Assembly: GCA_018883245.1 (NCBI GenBank)
Contig: VEQL01000003.1
Coordinates: 1 to 64,000, forward strand
Length of the DNA stretch: 64,000 bases
From: Chthoniobacterales bacterium
GTDB lineage: Bacteria; Verrucomicrobiota; Verrucomicrobiia; Chthoniobacterales; JACTMZ01
Reading direction: 5' to 3'
Position 1 is the first letter of the stretch. Every line of letters begins with the position of its first letter. A program made the translations under genes and the position numbers. This document shows positions 1-8,285 of the stretch, piece by piece. Under the pieces are notes generated by a model, which was given only the letters and a program-made list of their open reading frames with translations, searched no databases and was not told the DNA's origin.

Positions 1-2
1 TC

Positions 3-1109
3 GTCGCGGTCGGTGCCGCGGCACCTAACACTTTGTGGAGCGGTGTCCTGGCTGCTTCGCAGATGCTTGTCATCGTGTTCGGTCCGGTGCTTGGTGTGAT
101 GGCCGATGTGACGGGTGCGAAAAAGCGATTTCTGCTCGCGATGATGTGGATCTGCAGTGCGGCCACGGCGGCGTTGTGGTTCACCGGGCCCGGCACGGTC
201 GTTCTTGCATCTGCGCTCGTCATCGCCGCCTACGCGGCTTTTTCGTTCGGCGAAAATTTCTGCGCGAGCTTCCTCAGCGAACTCAGCACTCCGGAGAATG
301 TCGGCAGTGTTTCCGGCTACGGCTGGAGTTTCGGCTACCTCGGCGGGCTCGGGGCCCTCGGTTTGGCCATGATCGTCATGCGGGCTGCGCCGGATCGATT
401 GCAGTGGGTGTTTGTGGCAACAGCGGCATTCATGCTGCTGGCCACCGTGCCGGTTGTCTTGTTGCTGCGCGAACGCAAAGAGCCGGAGGTGCATGCCGGG
501 TCATGGTGGAGACTCGGATGGGAAAGCATCGCCCGGGCAGCAAGAGATCTGCCCCGGCACAGGGAGCTGCTGAAGTTTTTGGTTTCTTTCCTCTTTTACA
601 TGAGCGGTCTCGGTGCTGTCGTGGCGTTTGCCGCGATTTATGCCGAGCGTGTGCTGGGATTCTCCACCACCGAGAATGTCGTGCTGTTTGCTTCGTTGCA
701 GGTCTGCAGCGCCTTGGGAGCTTTGCTCTGCGGTTTGTGGCAGGATCGTGCGGGGTCGGTGAGTGCGTTGACTGTCGCCCTGCTCCTATGGTGCGGGGTG
801 GCGCTGGGCGCGTATTTCTGCTCCTCGAAGGCGGCCTTTTTTGTGGTTGGCAATCTTGCGGGTCTGGCCATCGGATCCAGTCAGGCTGCCAGTCGTGCCG
901 TTGTCACATTGCTTTCGCCGCGCGAACGCGCCGCGGAATTTTTCGGGTTCTGGGGCGTGGCGGGAAAATCTGCCGCCATCATCGGTCCGGTTTTCATGGG
1001 CCTGTTGGCCGACGCTTTCGGGCTCCGGCCCGCGATCCTGGCCACGCTCGTCTTTTTCGCCGCGGGTCTTTTTGTTCTGCGTTCGGTGAAAATGCCCGCT
1101 GGCAGGTGA
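3..1109 (+). CDS. MFS transporter, UMF1/Atg22-like, 5' end missing
   Basis: The frame is open from the left edge, so the N-terminus lies outside the window. About 368 residues remain, with roughly ten hydrophobic segments. An early GPVLGVMAD...GAKKRF stretch matches the MFS loop between helices 2 and 3, and its wording resembles UMF1 (Atg22-like) transporters. A second copy of the pattern occurs after the midpoint (LLCGLWQDRAG). The late GFWGVAGKSAAIIGP stretch is also typical of UMF1 proteins. It is an inner-membrane exporter or permease of unknown substrate. It converges on the next MFS gene with only 8 bases between their stop codons, and I see no terminator there. Confidence 0.8.
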   Translation, partial: VAVGAAAPNTLWSGVLAASQMLVIVFGPVLGVMADVTGAKKRFLLAMMWICSAATAALWFTGPGTVVLASALVIAAYAAFSFGENFCASFLSELSTPENVGSVSGYGWSFGYLGGLGALGLAMIVMRAAPDRLQWVFVATAAFMLLATVPVVLLLRERKEPEVHAGSWWRLGWESIARAARDLPRHRELLKFLVSFLFYMSGLGAVVAFAAIYAERVLGFSTTENVVLFASLQVCSALGALLCGLWQDRAGSVSALTVALLLWCGVALGAYFCSSKAAFFVVGNLAGLAIGSSQAASRAVVTLLSPRERAAEFFGFWGVAGKSAAIIGPVFMGLLADAFGLRPAILATLVFFAAGLFVLRSVKMPAGR

Positions 1110-1117
1110 CCGTTAGC

Positions 1118-2368
1118 TCAGGCGGATGCGGACTTCTCCGTGTCGCGCGGCCGGATGAGCAGCACGAGGACGACCGAGACCACACAAGCGCAGGCGAAAA
1201 CCCCGAAGATGAGATTCAAGGGAATCTGCCTGTCCCGCATGACGCCGAACCCCCAATCCGCAAAACCGCCGCAACTGATGCTAACAAAATTCATGATGCC
1301 ATAGCCTGTCGCCCGGAGTTCGGGACGCACAATCTGGCATAAGATCGGCATGTTGTTGGTGTCGAAAAATCCCCACCCGATGCCGAAAAGGACGAGGGAA
1401 ACAACCGCGAGGGTGAAAGACCCGACAATGGGAGAATTTCCCACACCGAAGAGCGCGGGAATGATCAACGCCATGCCGATGGCGCTGACGTAAATGCGGC
1501 CGCGGTCGGTGCGCCGCATCCAGCGGTCCGCCAGCCAGCCCCCGCTGAATGCCGCAACGATGGCCGCGCTCTGCCAATACAGCGTGGCGGAAACGCCGGC
1601 CAACCCCTGGCTGATGTTGAAACTCTGCTGGAGGATGGCGGGCATCCAGTCACGCACGACCCAACCGGCGAGAGCGGGCAGAGTGAAATAAAGCACCAGA
1701 AGAAGGAACGATCCGTTGGTCAGGAGTGCGGCGAACGAAGGCGCGGGCGAATCCGTTTTTGCTCCCGCGTCGTCAGGGCGCGCCACATCGCGCAGGAGAA
1801 AACAGAGCGGAACCGCGTAGAGGATGCCGGCCAACCCGGTGAAATCGAATGCCCGGCGCCACCCGATCGACGGAGTATCGGCTGCATACCCGGCGAACCC
1901 GCCGATTATGACACCGCAGTAAATGCCCATCTGGTGCAGGCCGGTGGCCCGGGACCGCGTGGGGCCCCGGTGGTAGTCCGATATGAGCGCGAGTGCTGCG
2001 GGAATGTAAAACGCCTCGCTGATGCCCATGGCCGTGCGCGTCCACAGCAGCCCGTCGTAGCTCGAAACGTGGCCGGTGACCCAAGTGACAAAAGACCATA
2101 CCAACAGGCTGCCGCAAATCGTCCAACGCCGGCTGAATCGGTCTGCCACATATCCGCCGACGGGACTGCAGAGCGCATAAACCCATTTGAATTGCCCGAG
2201 CATATAGCCCCATTGCGACTCGAGCGTGATGCCATGGACGTCGGCCATGACCGAGACCTTCATGGCCGCGATCATCTGGCGGTCGAGATAGTTGAGCAGC
2301 GCGACCGGGAAAAGCAGGCCCACGACCAGCCACGCATAACGGGCGGTGGTGGTCCGGGCCGGACTCAT
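1118..2368 (-). CDS. MFS transporter, anion:cation-symporter type
   Basis: A 416-residue inner-membrane protein with about 12 hydrophobic segments, full length for the major facilitator superfamily. NYLDRQMIAAMK in helix 1 is the signature seen in the sugar-acid/organic-anion branch. The helix 2-3 loop reads GGYVADRFSRRW, close to the MFS consensus GxxxDRxGRR, and a second copy (GGWLADRWMRR) begins the C-terminal half. Such proteins usually bring in hexuronates, aldonates or similar acids by proton symport, but the substrate cannot be read here. Its start codon lies 12 bases from the 3' end of the tRNA-Arg gene on the same strand. Confidence 0.85.
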   Translation of the reverse strand: MSPARTTTARYAWLVVGLLFPVALLNYLDRQMIAAMKVSVMADVHGITLESQWGYMLGQFKWVYALCSPVGGYVADRFSRRWTICGSLLVWSFVTWVTGHVSSYDGLLWTRTAMGISEAFYIPAALALISDYHRGPTRSRATGLHQMGIYCGVIIGGFAGYAADTPSIGWRRAFDFTGLAGILYAVPLCFLLRDVARPDDAGAKTDSPAPSFAALLTNGSFLLLVLYFTLPALAGWVVRDWMPAILQQSFNISQGLAGVSATLYWQSAAIVAAFSGGWLADRWMRRTDRGRIYVSAIGMALIIPALFGVGNSPIVGSFTLAVVSLVLFGIGWGFFDTNNMPILCQIVRPELRATGYGIMNFVSISCGGFADWGFGVMRDRQIPLNLIFGVFACACVVSVVLVLLIRPRDTEKSASA

Positions 2369-2380
2369 GAAAAAAGAGAG

Positions 2381-2453
2381 CGCGCCCGGGGAGATTCGAA
2401 CTCCCGACCAACGGATTAGAAATCCGCTGCTCTATCCCCTGAGCTACGGGCGC
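2381..2453 (-). tRNA. tRNA-Arg (anticodon UCU)
   Basis: On the minus strand the sequence folds as a complete cloverleaf. A 7-bp acceptor stem pairs GCGCCCG with CGGGCGC. The D arm carries AGCTCAGGGGATAGAGC. The anticodon loop is TTTCTAA with anticodon TCT, and the T arm is GGGAG-TTCGAAT-CTCCC. The discriminator is G, and CCA is not encoded. It reads AGA codons, which are rare in this GC-rich genome. No integrase or duplicated 3' end was seen, so it does not appear to serve as an attachment site here. Confidence 0.95.
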
Positions 2454-2506
2454 TTGCGCAGGGGACGATAGCGCGGCTGTCCCGCGCTGTCGATGCAAGC
2501 GGGTGC

Positions 2507-2650
2507 TTACATGCTGCGCTCGACGCCGCGGGCGCCAGCGGACACATCGCGTCCGACGGCACTGACGTCTTGGCCGACGCCGCTGATCGTGTTGCATCCG
2601 GTAAGGCCGATCACAAGGACAGCCCCGACAAGGAGGAGTATGCTTTTCAT
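2507..2650 (-). CDS. Entericidin-like small lipoprotein
   Basis: A 47-residue protein beginning MKSILLLVGAVLVIGLTGC, a lipoprotein signal peptide with a good lipobox (LTGC). The mature part of about 29 residues is small and polar, with the repeat-like phrases GVGQDVSAVG and VGRDVSAGARG. This is the typical EcnA/EcnB entericidin layout (signal, Cys, GxGxDxxxxG). It is expected to be a membrane-anchored periplasmic peptide. A longer reading from position 2704 exists but would bury the signal peptide, so the internal ATG was chosen. A 14-bp palindrome (AGCCGCATGCGGCT, 2669-2682) lies just upstream, between this gene and prc. Confidence 0.75.
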   Translation of the reverse strand: MKSILLLVGAVLVIGLTGCNTISGVGQDVSAVGRDVSAGARGVERSM

Positions 2651-2700
2651 AGCGGCGGTATTTCTAGGAGCCGCATGCGGCTTTGTCGAGACCCCTCCGC

Positions 2701-4995
2701 TCACGGAGTGTCTGCACCCGATTCCGGCACGCGAGCGCTCGCCGTGACGGGAGCCTCTGTGCCCAGACGGATGTGGTCCTGCATGATGCGGAATCCTTCA
2801 TCCCGCACCGGATCGACGAAGGGCTCCTCTTCATCGGGCGCGGAGGGGTCATTGTTCTCTTCGGTCTGTTCCGCCGAACGTTTGGGCGGTTTGTCGAGAG
2901 AGACTTTTTTCAACTCGGACGCATCCACCGTGTCGAGCGTGACTTCGAAAGCCGAGATGTCGGGCTTTTTCCGCTCCTTGCGTTCGGCGTTCCGCGCCTC
3001 GCGCCGGGCTTTTTCTTCCTCGATCTCCGCCATGCGTTTTTCCTTGTTCAGCGTGATCTCGTTTTTCTTGATGCGTTCCTGCAGGCGCGCGCCGTCTTCG
3101 CGGACGTAGGCAAACTCCGGATCCGCGGCGGCGCGAGCGTCGCTCGCGGCCCGCAAGCGGGGCACCAACTCGGCTGTATCGCCGGCCGGCGAGAAAATGC
3201 GCGAGGGGACCTCGTCGTAGTCGAGCGGATGTTTGAGCGAGTCCTCGCCGACGTCCGCGTAGTCCGTGAGCGAGGGCAGAACGATATCCGAGGCCACGCC
3301 GCGGAGTTGCGTCGAGCCTCCTTTGATCCGGTAGAACTTCTGCCGTGTGAGTTTCACCGCGCCGCTGTCGCCCCGGGAGAGGAAGGGCATGAACGGGTCG
3401 AGATTGAGCATTTCCTGCACCGTGCCCTTGCCGAAGCTCCGCGAGTCGCCGACGATAACTGCGCGCCCGTAGTCCTGCAGCGCGGCGGCGAAAATCTCGC
3501 TGGCCGAGGCGCTCAGGCGGTTCATGAGGACGATGAGCGGCCCGTCCCACAAGATTCCGGGGTCGGGGTCGTGCATCGGAGTGATTTTTCCGTTGGTGTC
3601 TTTCACCTGCACGACAGGTCCCTTGGGTATGAAAAGCCCGGTGGCCTTGATGGCCTCGGGGAGGGATCCTCCGCTGTCGTTGCGCAGGTCCACGATCAGC
3701 CCCTCGATGTTTTCGCGTTTAAGGCGCTTGATGAGGGCGGCCATGTCTTTCGTCGTGCTGCGCGCCGACGGGCCGTTCGAATTCATGTCCGCGTAAAAGC
3801 TCGGTAGTGTGATCAGGCCGATGCGGGTGTCTTTTCCGCCGGCATCCGGAACATCGATCACTTGGGCTTTGGCTTCCTGCTCCTTGAGTTCCACCTCGTC
3901 GCGGACAATGGAAACGGTCTCGAGTCGTGTCGGGTCGGGAGAGGCCGCCGGTTGGACTTGCAGGCGCACGGTCGTTCCTTTGGCTCCGCGGATGCGCTCG
4001 ACCACGCGGTCGAGTTTCATGTCCACCACGTCCTCGAATTCCTCGTCGCCTTGGGCCACCGCGACGATTTTGTCGTTGGGTTTCAATTGCCCCTGCTTTG
4101 CCGCGGGTCCGCCGGGGACAAGTTCGACAATTTTGGCGTAGCCGTCCTCGCTGCGCAGAACGGCGCCGATCCCGAAAAGTTTGAGCTTCATCTGGATCTC
4201 GAAGTTCTCCAGCGTCCGCGCGCTCATGTATTCCGAGTGCGGGTCGTAGCTTTGGGTCAGCGCGGCGAGAAAATTGTTGGCCTGATCCTCTCTTGTCTCC
4301 TCTTGCAGCGATTTGAGCAGTCGCTCGTATCGCTTCAGCACGGTTTCCTTCGGCGTGCGCTTGGCGAGCGCCGGCTTCGGTTCGGCGTTTTTCTCCGGGG
4401 TTTTTCCCGATGATGCCGCCTCTTTCTCTTTCTTCGCCGCAGCTTCGTTGGCGGCCTTCTCGGCCAGAACCGCGGTTAGTAATTCCGCTTCGATCCGGTC
4501 GGCCCAGATTTTGTCGGCATCGGCCTCGTTCGCCGGCCACGGCGCTTCGTCGCGGTTCATTTGAACGGTGCGGTCGCTTTCGAAGGTGAAATCCTTTTCG
4601 AGCAGCTTTTTGATCTTGGCCACGCGGTCTTGCACGCGCTGGAGGAACCGGTCGTAGATTTCGTAGGCGGGCTTGACGTTGCCCAGCATGATGTCGTCTT
4701 GCAGGCTGTTGCCGTAGCGCCCGACAAATTCGTCGATGTCCTGCTGCGTGAAGAACAGGCGGTTGTAGTCAAGCGTCCCCAGATACTGGTCGAGCGCTTT
4801 GCGGGCCTGCGTGGTGCCCGGGGTGGTCTCGTCGTTCAGTCGCACGCGGTTGTAGTGCGCGGACTCCAGCATCCTGGCGACAGTGGTCGTGATGTCGCCG
4901 ATCTCCGCCGCGCTCTTGTCTTCGCGGGCGGACAGGTGCGGCGCCGATGCCGACAGGAAGCCGGCGGCCAGAATGGACAGCAGAAGCGAGCGCAT
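2701..4995 (-). CDS. prc: Tail-specific (carboxy-terminal processing) protease, S41 family
   Basis: A 764-residue periplasmic serine protease of the Prc/Tsp type, which degrades or trims proteins from their C-termini. It starts with a signal peptide (MRSLLLSILAAGFLSASA). An N-terminal helical domain follows, then a PDZ domain at about residues 265-350. The S41 core includes LIVDLRNDSGGSLPEA. In the SASASEIF...FGKGTVQ block the serine-lysine dyad maps to Ser497 and Lys523, with Asp508 between them. The charged C-terminal region from about 590 matches the family's DUF3340 part. A reading 20 residues longer would put a non-signal extension in front, so ATG 4995 was chosen. The C-terminus contains a long Glu/Lys/Arg-rich stretch (about residues 640-680). 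Confidence 0.93.
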   Translation of the reverse strand: MRSLLLSILAAGFLSASAPHLSAREDKSAAEIGDITTTVARMLESAHYNRVRLNDETTPGTTQARKALDQYLGTLDYNRLFFTQQDIDEFVGRYGNSLQDDIMLGNVKPAYEIYDRFLQRVQDRVAKIKKLLEKDFTFESDRTVQMNRDEAPWPANEADADKIWADRIEAELLTAVLAEKAANEAAAKKEKEAASSGKTPEKNAEPKPALAKRTPKETVLKRYERLLKSLQEETREDQANNFLAALTQSYDPHSEYMSARTLENFEIQMKLKLFGIGAVLRSEDGYAKIVELVPGGPAAKQGQLKPNDKIVAVAQGDEEFEDVVDMKLDRVVERIRGAKGTTVRLQVQPAASPDPTRLETVSIVRDEVELKEQEAKAQVIDVPDAGGKDTRIGLITLPSFYADMNSNGPSARSTTKDMAALIKRLKRENIEGLIVDLRNDSGGSLPEAIKATGLFIPKGPVVQVKDTNGKITPMHDPDPGILWDGPLIVLMNRLSASASEIFAAALQDYGRAVIVGDSRSFGKGTVQEMLNLDPFMPFLSRGDSGAVKLTRQKFYRIKGGSTQLRGVASDIVLPSLTDYADVGEDSLKHPLDYDEVPSRIFSPAGDTAELVPRLRAASDARAAADPEFAYVREDGARLQERIKKNEITLNKEKRMAEIEEEKARREARNAERKERKKPDISAFEVTLDTVDASELKKVSLDKPPKRSAEQTEENNDPSAPDEEEPFVDPVRDEGFRIMQDHIRLGTEAPVTASARVPESGADTP

Positions 4996-5075
4996 GAGAA
5001 TGAACCCCGACACTGGTCGCCCCGAAACCCTTGTTGCGCAAGGAAATTGGTGCATTTACCTTCGACCGCTATTCT

Positions 5076-5687
5076 ATGCTCCAGTTCAAAAGATTCACCG
5101 GTGGCCCCTACGAAACCAATTGCTATCTGCTCGAGTCCCCGGGCGGAAATATCCTTTTCGATGCTCCCGAGGGTGCGGATGCCCATTTCGCCGAGGACCG
5201 TATCGATCTGTTGGTTCTGACCCACGGACACTGGGATCACACCGCGAGTGCGGCGGCGATCAAGCGCCGCCATGGTTGTCCTGTCCTTTGCCATGAGGAA
5301 ACGGTTCCCATGATCGAGACGGCCGATTTTTTCGAGCGGCAGGGATTCCCGCTGCGCATCGAACCGCTCGCAGCCGACCGGATCATCGGCGAAGGCAAGG
5401 CGCAGGATCTCTCGGGCCTGACATTTGATGTCCTTGATGTGCCGGGACATTGCCCGGGCAGCATTTGCTTTTATCAGCCCGAGGAAGGGGTCTTGATCGG
5501 CGGGGATGTGATCTTCCGCGGCGGGGTGGGGCGCTGGGATTTGCCGGGAGGTGACGGCGGGCTCCTTTTGCGCGGCATCAAAGAAAAAATCCTGCCATTG
5601 CCAGGCCAAACGGTCATCTTGCCGGGCCATGGCCCTGAAACTTCGGTCGATCGAGAGAAGACTTCTAACCCCTTCTTGCGGGACTGA
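5076..5687 (+). CDS. Metallo-beta-lactamase-fold hydrolase (glyoxalase II-like)
   Basis: A 203-residue soluble protein opening with MLQFKRFTGGPYETNCYLLE, the usual start of the small glyoxalase II-like branch. The zinc-binding signature reads THGHWDHTAS (HxHxDH). Further metal ligands fit GHCPGS, GGDVIF and the C-terminal LPGHGPET. In the C-terminal part DREKTSNPFL matches the family ending. It probably hydrolyses a thioester or a similar small substrate. The substrate is not evident. It is divergent from prc, with 80 bases between the two start codons. The longer frame reading from 5031 adds a segment that does not resemble the family. Confidence 0.85.
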   Translation: MLQFKRFTGGPYETNCYLLESPGGNILFDAPEGADAHFAEDRIDLLVLTHGHWDHTASAAAIKRRHGCPVLCHEETVPMIETADFFERQGFPLRIEPLAADRIIGEGKAQDLSGLTFDVLDVPGHCPGSICFYQPEEGVLIGGDVIFRGGVGRWDLPGGDGGLLLRGIKEKILPLPGQTVILPGHGPETSVDREKTSNPFLRD

Positions 5688-5706
5688 CGAGCGGGCCGTT
5701 TTCCTC

Positions 5707-5735
5707 TTGGATAAGTGGTATCTGCCGCTTATGAA
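5707..5735 (+). promoter_or_regulatory. Sigma-70-like promoter for the secretion platform gene
   Basis: TTGGAT (5707-5712), a 17-base spacer and TATGAA (5730-5735) lie 26 bases before the ATG at 5761. The predicted transcript start is near 5742, giving a leader of about 19 bases. Called by eye from consensus and spacing. Confidence 0.4.
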
Positions 5736-5760
5736 TGTCGGTCTTTAGCTCCCCACTCAA

Positions 5761-7053
5761 ATGCCAAGTTTTGCCTACACTGCCCTCGATGCCAGAGGCC
5801 AAGAGATAAACGACGTCATCGAAGCAGGCACCGAACAAGAGGCCATCCAAGCGTTGCGTCAAGCCGGGTATTTCCCGACCAGTGTCCTCGAAGCAGGCAA
5901 AGCGGCGAAAGCTGCCAAGGGCAAGGCAGGCAAAGCCCCCAAGGCCGCGAAAGCCGGGGGCGTGAAGAAGGAGATCAACATCAACATCCCCTTCCTCGAA
6001 CGCAAAACCATCAAGCCGAAGGTGCTGATGATTTTCACGCGCCAGCTGGCCACGCTGATAGATTCCGGATTGCCCTTGCTGCGCGGGCTGACCGTTCTCG
6101 GCAAACAGGAGCCGGACAAAGTCCTGCGAACCACCATAGGGAAGTTGGCCGATACGGTCCAAGGCGGCAGCACGTTTTCCGATGCGCTCAGCCAGCATCC
6201 GAAAATCTTCAACAAGCTTTACGTCAACATGGTGAAAGCCGGCGAATTGGGTGGCGTGATGGAGCTTGTTCTCGTGCGCTTGGCGGACTTCCAGGAAAAA
6301 GCGCAGAAACTGAAAAACAAGGTTGTCTCCGCCATGTTCTACCCGGTGATCGTTCTGGTCATCGCCATCGCCATCATGGCGTTCCTCCTCGTTTACATTG
6401 TTCCGAAGTTCGAGCAGATTTTCGCCGACATGCTCGGCGGCAAGCCGCTTCCTGCTCTCACCCAGTTTGTCATAACGCTCAGTAAATTCGTCCAGGAACA
6501 GCTCTTTTTGATCGTCGGGGGCGTTGTTGTCTTTGTTGTCGCTATCAATATGCTGTCCAAACTGCCCAAGGGCAGGACATTTCTCGACGCATTCAAACTT
6601 CGTCTTCCGCTGTTCGGCGACCTTGTCAAAAAGAGCGCCATTTCGCGTTTTACCCGCACGCTCGGAACGCTCGTCACGAGCGGCGTGCCGATTCTTCAGG
6701 CTCTCAACATCACCCGCGACACGGCAGGCAACGTCGTCCTCGCTGACGCCATCCAAAACGTTCACGACAGCGTCAAAGAGGGCGAGTCCATTGTTGCACC
6801 GCTGGAAAAAAGCGGCATTTTCCCGCCGATGGTCGTCAGCATGATCGACGTGGGCGAGGAGACCGGCCAACTTCCGGAGATGCTGCTGAAGATTGCGGAC
6901 GTCTATGACGACGAAGTGGATAACACGGTTGCCGGACTTACTTCGCTGCTCGAGCCGATCATGATCGTATTCCTCGCCGTTGTGGTTGGCACGATCGTCA
7001 TCGCTCTGTTCCTCCCGCTGATCAGCATCATCAGCAACTTGCAAGGTGGATAA
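5761..7053 (+). CDS. Type II secretion / type IV pilus inner-membrane platform protein (GspF/PilC family)
   Basis: A 430-residue protein beginning MPSFAYTALDARGQ, the classic N-terminus of PilC/GspF. These proteins form the inner-membrane platform that couples the cytoplasmic ATPase to pilus or pseudopilus assembly. Two T2SSF domains are visible (about residues 90-215 and 295-420). Each holds the TRQLATLIDSGLPLL- or TRTLGTLVTSGVPIL-type motif and is followed by hydrophobic helices. A Lys/Ala/Gly-rich linker at about 45-75 separates the N-terminal domain from the first repeat. No other secretion gene lies nearby, so the rest of the machine is encoded elsewhere. Confidence 0.92.
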   Translation: MPSFAYTALDARGQEINDVIEAGTEQEAIQALRQAGYFPTSVLEAGKAAKAAKGKAGKAPKAAKAGGVKKEININIPFLERKTIKPKVLMIFTRQLATLIDSGLPLLRGLTVLGKQEPDKVLRTTIGKLADTVQGGSTFSDALSQHPKIFNKLYVNMVKAGELGGVMELVLVRLADFQEKAQKLKNKVVSAMFYPVIVLVIAIAIMAFLLVYIVPKFEQIFADMLGGKPLPALTQFVITLSKFVQEQLFLIVGGVVVFVVAINMLSKLPKGRTFLDAFKLRLPLFGDLVKKSAISRFTRTLGTLVTSGVPILQALNITRDTAGNVVLADAIQNVHDSVKEGESIVAPLEKSGIFPPMVVSMIDVGEETGQLPEMLLKIADVYDDEVDNTVAGLTSLLEPIMIVFLAVVVGTIVIALFLPLISIISNLQGG

Positions 7054-7439
7054 AGCGCGGAGGTCTGTTTCAGTCGGGTCTTCCGCATTCAGGCAATTGC
7101 ACACGCCACGCTTCCGGAGGCTAACGTCTGGATCGGCTCCCCGCGCGCTTGTCTCAACCATCGCGAGATCTGCTCCACGCCCTCGGCCGCCTGAACCTCG
7201 CCAATAAAGAGGGTCGCTGCGATCTTTGCATCCCGCTTCCAAGGGCCCTTGGGGGCCCCGTGTCTTTAGCCAGCACTCCCAGACCCGCGTCGGCCCCGAC
7301 GACCGCATCGCCATCGGTTCCCGACGCTTGCGCCTCGAAACCCCCGCCCGATCACACAGATAGAAACCTGTCCCTTTTTGACCGCACACTTTTGTCAGGG
7401 TTTGAATGCAACACCACATGAGTTAGAAAAGGGTCGTTT
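7054..7439. other. 386-bp intergenic region without a convincing gene
   Basis: No open frame here resembles a known protein. A 90-codon frame at 7149-7421 has the skewed Pro/Ser/Arg composition of a chance frame. The clearest structure is a GGGCCC cluster. CCAAGGGCCCTTGG (7239-7252) is a perfect 14-bp palindrome and abuts GGGGCCCC (7252-7259). The two GGGCCC units can also pair with each other around TTGG as a 6-bp hairpin. No T-run follows, so it is not a standard terminator. The right end holds the promoter of the next gene. Confidence 0.5.
7402..7429 (+). promoter_or_regulatory. Sigma-70-like promoter abutting the cvpA-like gene
   Basis: TTGAAT (7402-7407), a 16-base spacer and TAGAAA (7424-7429). 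The -10 element ends 10 bases before the ATG at 7440. The predicted leader is only a few bases, matching other promoters in this window. Confidence 0.35.
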
Positions 7440-8285
7440 ATGCAGTTCTCTTCCTCATGGCTCTGGCTCGCGGCCGGGCTTTATCTGCTTTTCGAAATGT
7501 GGCGCGGTTGGCGGCGTGGCGTGGTGCGCCACGGAATCAGTGTGACAGCCCTTGCGGCAGCGGGCGGCGTTGGATGGATTTTTGCGTCGATGACGGGATT
7601 TGCGGCGGACCGCCTCATCCCGCTGCCGGTTCCGATGGGGCGCGCTTTGCTTGGTTTGGCGGCGGGCTTGGCTTTCTACATTGCCGCGGTGGTGCTTTCG
7701 TCGCTTCTTTTCAAAAAGACATCGCAGCAAAGCGGCATCGTGCGGCTGATTTACGGTGCGGGAGGATCGTTCTTCGGTCTGGTTTTCGGACTTCTGGTCC
7801 TCTGGGGCGGCATAACCATGTTCCGTGCTCTCGGTGCCGTGGCGGAAGGACAAGCATCGGTGGCCGGTCAGTTCGGCGCGCCTCCCGTGCCGGCTGCCGC
7901 GCAACTCACCTCGGCAAAACAGGCGCTGGAGGAAGGAACAACGGGCAGTGTGGTCAATGCGGTCGATATTCTTCCTGCGGAGGCCTACTCGATCATCACC
8001 GGGCTGGTGGAGGTTGGGGCATCGCCGGACGCCGCGGCGCGGCTTCTCGCGTATCCGCCGGTGCAGCAACTTTTAGCGCAGCCCAAGCTTGCCGCATTTT
8101 TTGCCGATCGCGAGATCGTGGAAGCTGCGTCGCGGGGGGATTACCTCGCTTTGATCGGCAATCCCAAGCTGATCCAAGTGGTCTCCGATCCTGAAGTGCA
8201 AAAGTCGTTCACCGAGTTCGAATGGCAAAAAGCGCTCGACTACGCCCTGCAGAAGCCTGCACCTTCGCCGGTTCCATCGTCATGA
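7440..8285 (+). CDS. CvpA-like membrane protein
   Basis: A 281-residue protein. The first ~130 residues form four hydrophobic segments separated by short basic loops (WRGWRRGVVRHG, FKKTSQQSG). This layout and wording resemble CvpA (colicin V production) family membrane proteins. The rest is soluble and Ala/Val-rich and was not recognised. Its cellular role is unknown. CvpA homologues are linked to envelope homeostasis and secretion. The gene ends inside the start of gatB (ATGA overlap), so the two are probably cotranscribed and translationally coupled. Confidence 0.6.
   Translation: MQFSSSWLWLAAGLYLLFEMWRGWRRGVVRHGISVTALAAAGGVGWIFASMTGFAADRLIPLPVPMGRALLGLAAGLAFYIAAVVLSSLLFKKTSQQSGIVRLIYGAGGSFFGLVFGLLVLWGGITMFRALGAVAEGQASVAGQFGAPPVPAAAQLTSAKQALEEGTTGSVVNAVDILPAEAYSIITGLVEVGASPDAAARLLAYPPVQQLLAQPKLAAFFADREIVEAASRGDYLALIGNPKLIQVVSDPEVQKSFTEFEWQKALDYALQKPAPSPVPSS

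Noticed and set aside
2381-2453. tRNA-Arg as an attachment site for a mobile element
   Set aside because: No integrase, no duplicated tRNA 3' end and no foreign-looking genes nearby.
7239-7259. The GGGCCC hairpin as a terminator of the PilC/GspF transcript
   Set aside because: No run of T follows either arm, and it lies 186 bases after the stop.
5665-7419. A 584-codon minus-strand frame opposite the PilC/GspF gene
   Set aside because: Strongly His/Asp/Glu-rich shadow of a well-supported plus-strand gene, with no recognisable motif. Long antisense frames are common in GC-rich DNA.
7149-7421. A 90-codon plus-strand frame in the gap after the PilC/GspF gene
   Set aside because: Pro/Ser/Thr-skewed composition, no motif, no promoter or ribosome site.
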